This document shows, piece by piece, positions 60,089 through 64,000 of a stretch of 64,000 nucleotides of DNA. The DNA comes from DATAOG01 sp963757395 (GTDB taxonomy: Bacteria > Pseudomonadota > Alphaproteobacteria > Geminicoccales > Geminicoccaceae): contig CAVWRK010000010.1 of the NCBI GenBank assembly GCA_963757395.1, positions 372,001 through 436,000 on the forward strand, in the 5' to 3' direction. The stretch's first letter is position 1; each line of letters starts with the position of its first letter. The notes beneath the pieces were generated by a model. It did not search any database. It was not told the origin of the DNA and was given only the letters and a program-made list of their open reading frames with translations. The position numbers were made by a program, and so were the translations under genes.

Positions 60089-61882
60089 TCAGGCGGCGGC
60101 GAAGCGCCGCTTGGCGTCGACCTTCGCCAGACGCCGGATCTCGTTCAAGATGTCGTCGACCGGCATCGGCCGGCCGGTGACCCGGTCGAAGCGGTGCACG
60201 AGGCAGCCGGTGGCGCCGGTCATCAGATGGGCGAACTGGCCCTCGTAGTTGAGCTCGGGCACCAGCACCTCGGTGCAGTCGGCGCAAAACCGGGAAATCG
60301 CCTCGACCGGCAGCGGCGACAGCATGACCACCTTCATCGCGGCGCAACGGATACCCTCGGCGCGCGCTTTGAACATCGCCTCGAGCGCCTCGCCGAAGGT
60401 CGAGCCCCAGGCGATGATGCCGACCTCGACCCGGCCCTCGTCGCCGAACCGCTTCCAGGTCGTGAGGTCAGGATGGCCGACCGCCGAGGCGAGCTTGGCG
60501 TGCCGCTTCGCGGTCATCCGGGCATGCACCTCGGGCGTGTCCTTGGGCCGCCCGGCCTCGTTGTGCTCGAGCCCGGTGACGGTGTGGATGCCCCCCTCCT
60601 GGCCCGGGACGGCGCGCGGGCTGATCCCGTCGCCGGTCAGTGCGAAGCGCTGGTAGGCGACCCCTGGCTCGCGGGCGTCCAGCCCCTTGATCAGGCTCGG
60701 CGCGAACGGCGGCCTGGCCGGCAGGGAGACGCTCTCGAGCCGGTTGGAGAGATAGAGGTCGAGCAGGACGATGACCGGCGTCTGATACTTCTCGGCCAGC
60801 TCGAACGCCTTGCCGGCGCAGCGATAGCAGCCTTCGACGTTGGTCGGCGCGAGCACGATCCGCTGGGCATCGCCCGAGGCGCCATAGACCGCGAGGTTGA
60901 GGTCCGACTGCTCGGTCTTGGTCGGCATGCCGGTCGAGGGGCCGCCGCGCTGCGAGACGAAGATCACCGACGGCACCTCGGCCATCACGCCGAGCCCCAG
61001 CATCTCGACCATCAGCGCCAGACCCGGGCCCGAGGTCGCGGTCGCGGCGCGGACGCCGGCGTAGCCCGCGCCGATGGTGGCAGAAATCGCCGAGATCTCG
61101 TCCTCGGTCTGGAGCACCCGGCCGCCCTGCTTGGGCAGGCGCGCGGCCAGCATCTCGAGGATCGTGGTCGCGGGCGTGATCGGATAGCCGAAGAAGGTTT
61201 CCACATGCGCATCCAGGCAGCCGCGCACGACCGCCTGATTGCCGCTCATCATGACCGCACCGGGCTCGGGCTTGCCGGTCGGGCCGAGGTCGATGAAGTC
61301 GAGCTTGAAGGTCCGCAGCGCCTCCTCGTAGCCGGCATCGAAGGCCTTGATGTTGCCCTCGGTGATGGTATCCGCCTTGCCCTTGAACTTGGCCGCGATG
61401 GTCTCGTGAAAGGCCTGGCGCGGCATGCCGTAGAGGCCGGCGACAAAGCCCAGCGCCACCATGTTGCGCGACTTGCCGGCGTTGGTCGCGCGCTCCGAGA
61501 TCTCGCGCATCGACAGGCCGTAGGGCAGCTGCGCCGGCTGGATGTGGCCGGAGATGTGCTGGCCCTCCTTGAGGGTCGCGATCGGCGCGTCGTCGTAGAT
61601 CACGGCACCGAAGTCGCAGACCTCCGGCACGTGCGCGATCGCGTGGCCATCGTTGAGCGAGACCAGCACGTCGGAGCGCGCCTTCAACGAATAGACCTGA
61701 TCGGCGGTGATCCGGGAGCAGGCGATGCACTCGCCAAAGCCCCGGATCTCGGCCGGATAGACGTCGAAGGCGATGACCCGGTAGCCGGCGCGCGCCATCG
61801 CCTGGTTGAGGATCCCGCCGGCGGCGATCGTGCCGTCGCCGGCCGAGCCGCAGATCGCGATCTGGATGTCGGTCTCGCTCAT
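60089..61882 (-). CDS. 2-oxoacid:ferredoxin oxidoreductase alpha subunit with fused gamma domain
   Basis: A 597-residue protein. Residues 1-190 form the gamma domain (IAICGSAGDGTIAAGGILNQ, YPAEIRGFGECIACSRITAD), then the pyrimidine-binding alpha domain MSGNQAVVRGCLDAHVETFF, GYPITPATTILEMLAARLPK, ATATSGPGLALMVEMLGLGV and QRGGPSTGMPTKTEQSDLNL. A C-terminal domain II ends LVPELNYEGQFAHLMTGATG. This gamma-alpha fusion is the standard form of KorA-type enzymes in aerobic and anaerobic proteobacteria. Start ATG 61882 follows the oxidoreductase gene by 11 bases. Confidence 0.93.
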   Translation of the reverse strand: MSETDIQIAICGSAGDGTIAAGGILNQAMARAGYRVIAFDVYPAEIRGFGECIACSRITADQVYSLKARSDVLVSLNDGHAIAHVPEVCDFGAVIYDDAPIATLKEGQHISGHIQPAQLPYGLSMREISERATNAGKSRNMVALGFVAGLYGMPRQAFHETIAAKFKGKADTITEGNIKAFDAGYEEALRTFKLDFIDLGPTGKPEPGAVMMSGNQAVVRGCLDAHVETFFGYPITPATTILEMLAARLPKQGGRVLQTEDEISAISATIGAGYAGVRAATATSGPGLALMVEMLGLGVMAEVPSVIFVSQRGGPSTGMPTKTEQSDLNLAVYGASGDAQRIVLAPTNVEGCYRCAGKAFELAEKYQTPVIVLLDLYLSNRLESVSLPARPPFAPSLIKGLDAREPGVAYQRFALTGDGISPRAVPGQEGGIHTVTGLEHNEAGRPKDTPEVHARMTAKRHAKLASAVGHPDLTTWKRFGDEGRVEVGIIAWGSTFGEALEAMFKARAEGIRCAAMKVVMLSPLPVEAISRFCADCTEVLVPELNYEGQFAHLMTGATGCLVHRFDRVTGRPMPVDDILNEIRRLAKVDAKRRFAAA

Positions 61883-61893
61883 CGGGCGCTCAC

Positions 61894-62925
61894 CTAATCG
61901 TAGTCCCAAAAGGACGAGTGGAGCCGGCCCTGGCCATCGACCGCCAGGGTCTCGTCGACGAAGGTCCGGAACGACTGCTCGGCGCCGGCGATGTTGCGGG
62001 CCGCGATCTCGCCCATCGCCTTGACGTTCTTCCAGCCGTAGTAAAAGCGGTAGGCGTTGTCCTCGGCACTCCAGATCTGGCAGACGTCGCCGGCCGCCCA
62101 GATGTGCGGATCGGTGGTCCGGAGCTCGGGGTTGACCAGGAGGCCGCGCTCGATGTCGACGCCCGAGCCGACCATGAACTCGAGCGACGGCACGAGGCCG
62201 TAGAACGCCATCACCACGTCGGCCGCGAGCTTTTGCCCGTCGGCCAGCACTACCCGGCGCGCCGGGCCGCCATCCTCGACCGCCTCGATGCGCTCGACCG
62301 GGCGGCTGTCCTGGACCTCGATCCCGGCGCGCCCGAGCGCCTCGAACAGCCGCGGCCGGTCGGCCGGGTCGACCCGGTGCGGCCAGAACGTCTGCTCGCT
62401 CGGGATCAGGATCACGCGGTGGCCGGTCGCCACCATGGCCTGGGCGACGTCGAGGCCGAGGATGTCGCCGCCGAGCATGATCACCGTGCCGCCGGCCGGC
62501 AACGCGTCGGCGGTCGAAATCGCCGTCCGATAGGTGCCAAAGCCCTGCAGCAGCGGCCGAAAATCGGCGAGCGCCGGCGGCAGATAGCCGCCGCCGCCGC
62601 TCGCGATCAGCAGGTGGTCGTAGCCGACCTCCTCGCGGTGGGCGAGCACGAGCATGCGCCGGCGCGGGTCGACCTGGACGACCCGACACTTGCGCCGGAC
62701 CGCGATCCGGTGGTCGTCGTAGTAGGATGGCGGATAGACCAGATAGTCGCGCCAGTCGCGTTTGCCCCGGAAGATCTGCGGCAGCTGGTAACGGTCATAG
62801 AACAGGAGCGCGCCGATCGAGATGATCGTGATCCGGTTGTCCGGGTCGAGCTCGCGCAAGACCGCGGCCGCGCGGTTGCCGGCGACGCCGTTGCCGATGA
62901 TCACGTGGTGGGCTGGGCTCGCCAT
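61894..62925 (-). CDS. NAD(P)/FAD-dependent oxidoreductase (NADH-rubredoxin-reductase-like)
   Basis: A 343-residue flavoprotein: first FAD site HVIIGNGVAGNRAAAVLREL, then LLFYDRYQLPQIFRGKRDWR, second dinucleotide site GGTVIMLGGDILGLDVAQAM, and WAAGDVCQIWSAEDNAYRFY near the C-terminus. This type (FAD-dependent pyridine nucleotide reductase without C-terminal domain) usually passes electrons between NAD(P)H and rubredoxin/ferredoxin-like carriers. It sits between the KorA-like gene (11 bases) and a Fe-S flavoprotein gene (21 bases), so it is likely the electron-transfer unit for the module. Confidence 0.87.
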   Translation of the reverse strand: MASPAHHVIIGNGVAGNRAAAVLRELDPDNRITIISIGALLFYDRYQLPQIFRGKRDWRDYLVYPPSYYDDHRIAVRRKCRVVQVDPRRRMLVLAHREEVGYDHLLIASGGGGYLPPALADFRPLLQGFGTYRTAISTADALPAGGTVIMLGGDILGLDVAQAMVATGHRVILIPSEQTFWPHRVDPADRPRLFEALGRAGIEVQDSRPVERIEAVEDGGPARRVVLADGQKLAADVVMAFYGLVPSLEFMVGSGVDIERGLLVNPELRTTDPHIWAAGDVCQIWSAEDNAYRFYYGWKNVKAMGEIAARNIAGAEQSFRTFVDETLAVDGQGRLHSSFWDYD

Positions 62926-62946
62926 GGCTGACCGGTTCCGATCTGC

Positions 62947-64000
62947 TCAGACGTCCTGGTAGAAGATCTCGTTCTTGGTGATCGAGATGCAGCGGGTCGG
63001 GCAGACCATGTAGCAGGCGCCGCAGCGGATGCACTCGTTGTTGTCGATCCAGATCGCGCCCACCCGGTCCCACTCGGCGGTCTCCTCGAGCTCGCCGTAG
63101 CTGCCGTCCTCCTTGATGTCGATGCCGCTCACCAGCTTGATGCAGTTGCGCGGGGCGACCTCGATGCAGGCGCGGCAATAGATGCAGTTGTCGGGGTCGA
63201 TCTCGTATTTGTGGTGGCAGAGATAGCAGCGCTTGGCCTCCTCGACCGCGAGCTCCTGGTCGTAGCCCTTCTCGGCCTCGAGGGTGAGCGTGTCGAAGCG
63301 CGACTTCATCGGCTCCATCGGGATGTGCTGGCCCGGGATGAAGTCCCAGGAGCGGTCGCGCCTGGGCTCCTCGACCGGCTCGATCTTGACCACGAGCTTG
63401 CGCCGCTCGCGGCCCATCAGCCAATTGTCCATCTTGAGCGCGGTCTTGCGCCCGAGGCCGACCGCCTCGACCACGGTCGAGGCGCCGATCACGAAGTCGC
63501 CGGCCGCGAACAGCCCGTCGACCGACGTCATCCCCCGCTCGTCGATCCTGACGTTACCCCAGCGGTCGAGCTCGACCGGCAGATCGAGATAATCGTTGAC
63601 GGTCTTCTGGCCGATCGCGATCAGGAGCGTGTCGCAGGGCTCGACGAACTCCGAGCCCTCGATCGGGATCGCCTGCCGGCGGCCGCCCGCGCGCCAGCCG
63701 CCGAGCCGGTTCTGGGCGAACTGCACGCCGGTGAGCTTGCCACTCTCGTCGGTGATCAGCGCGACCGGGGTCCGGAGTCCGAGAATCTTGGTGCCCTCGC
63801 GCTTGGCCTCGAGGATCTCCTCCTTGGTGACCGGGATGTATTCCTCGGTCGTGCGGATGTGGATCGTCACGTCCTCGGCGCCGAGCCGCAGCGAGACCCT
63901 TGCGCAATCGAGTGCCGTGAAGCCCGCGCCGACCACCGCGACCCGCTTGCCGACGGTCTTGGTCTCGCCGCGGTGCAGTTCCATCAGGAAATCGAGGCCG
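62947..64000 (-). CDS. FAD/4Fe-4S oxidoreductase (GltD-like), partial at right edge
   Basis: The open frame runs off the right end of the window (the codons just before MELHRGETKTVGKRVAVVGA read GLDF, as in full-length relatives), so the N-terminal part is missing. Visible are an NAD(P) site VAVVGAGFTALDCARVSLRL, the FAD closing block VDGLFAAGDFVIGASTVVEA, and two 4Fe-4S clusters at the C-terminus: DPDNCIYCRACIEVAPRNC and NECIRCGACYMVCPTRC. This is the glutamate-synthase small-subunit type fused to bacterial ferredoxin, as in KorC-like partners. It probably carries electrons from the 2-oxoacid oxidoreductase to NAD(P). Confidence 0.9.
   Translation of the reverse strand, partial: GLDFLMELHRGETKTVGKRVAVVGAGFTALDCARVSLRLGAEDVTIHIRTTEEYIPVTKEEILEAKREGTKILGLRTPVALITDESGKLTGVQFAQNRLGGWRAGGRRQAIPIEGSEFVEPCDTLLIAIGQKTVNDYLDLPVELDRWGNVRIDERGMTSVDGLFAAGDFVIGASTVVEAVGLGRKTALKMDNWLMGRERRKLVVKIEPVEEPRRDRSWDFIPGQHIPMEPMKSRFDTLTLEAEKGYDQELAVEEAKRCYLCHHKYEIDPDNCIYCRACIEVAPRNCIKLVSGIDIKEDGSYGELEETAEWDRVGAIWIDNNECIRCGACYMVCPTRCISITKNEIFYQDV

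Noticed and set aside
1..64000. CRISPR array or cas genes
   Set aside because: No regularly spaced direct repeats of 25-40 bases and no Cas-like protein seen.
1..64000. tRNA or rRNA genes
   Set aside because: No convincing T-loop/cloverleaf or rRNA signature noted by eye; short ones could have been missed.

Overview
This 64 kb window is high-GC DNA (the eye sees long runs of g/c codon third positions and many long antisense shadow frames) that reads like a chromosome segment of an alphaproteobacterium, probably of Rhodospirillales/Geminicoccales type. That placement is an inference from gene content: TAXI-type TRAP transport, PA2778/PA2779-like pair, DUF5939 cyclase, split-type aconitase X, KorAB-like oxidoreductase and TTGAC-N4-GTCAA (FixK/FnrL-type) boxes. 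No rRNA or tRNA gene was recognised, so the species cannot be named.

Layout. 1-5.5 kb: sugar-phosphate/glycogen operon (pgi, glgP, glgC). 5.5-8.2 kb: accessory patch with a decayed HigBA locus bracketed by a duplicated glgC 3' end, a DUF29 gene, a truncated ParD-like gene, an EVE-domain gene and an intact VapBC-type toxin-antitoxin pair. 8.2-12.1 kb (minus): cation diffusion facilitator, TauE-like exporter, a frameshifted SDR and a glutamine-synthetase-family ligase. 12.2-15.4 kb: two copies of a two-gene module (ribbon-helix-helix-like protein plus 68-residue coiled-coil protein, overlapping by ATGA), on either side of a DUF5939/class III nucleotide cyclase. 15.4-20.7 kb: ethanolamine-permease-like transporter, envelope genes (YcbK-like, alanine-rich lipoprotein, two L,D-transpeptidases), and a ParDE locus whose toxin gene is internally deleted. 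20.9-26.8 kb: cobA, AraD1-family gene, small membrane proteins, orphan ParA, Leu/Val-type dehydrogenase, two GlsB/YeaQ-type genes and a broken VOC gene. 26.9-32.8 kb: a tandem duplication (SPOR-domain gene plus truncated PA2779 copies) ending in the intact PA2779-PA2778-ghrA-lipoprotein run. 32.8-36.7 kb: SLATT/DUF4231 membrane protein and a heavily broken TIR-STAND-TPR gene, then AT-rich DNA.

36.8-64 kb is mainly catabolic: an FNR/FixK-box-preceded ppsA; a six-gene minus-strand operon (TAXI receptor, fused TRAP permease, MmgE/PrpD, aspartate-dehydrogenase-like, mandelate-racemase/muconate-cycloisomerase-like, VOC); a BamHI-family restriction endonuclease with its methyltransferase, inserted against the 3' end of a CO/xanthine-dehydrogenase-type large subunit gene; an Asp/Glu-racemase-like enzyme, a ThDP enzyme, two-subunit aconitase X (cis-3-hydroxy-L-proline dehydratase type) and hydroxyproline-dehydrogenase-like subunits; and a 2-oxoacid:ferredoxin oxidoreductase module that runs off the right edge.

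Two cautions. Several otherwise complete genes (SDR, cyclase, permease, AraD1, ThDP enzyme, large Mo-subunit, BamHI-like nuclease) each need only one or two single-base corrections, some at G or A runs, so sequencing or assembly indels are a serious alternative to true decay. The HigBA, ParE, VOC and TIR-STAND loci, in contrast, carry larger lesions and look genuinely degraded. The strongest candidates for something undescribed are the duplicated RHH/coiled-coil module, the convergent BamHI-like R-M cassette and the TIR-STAND/SLATT remnant.
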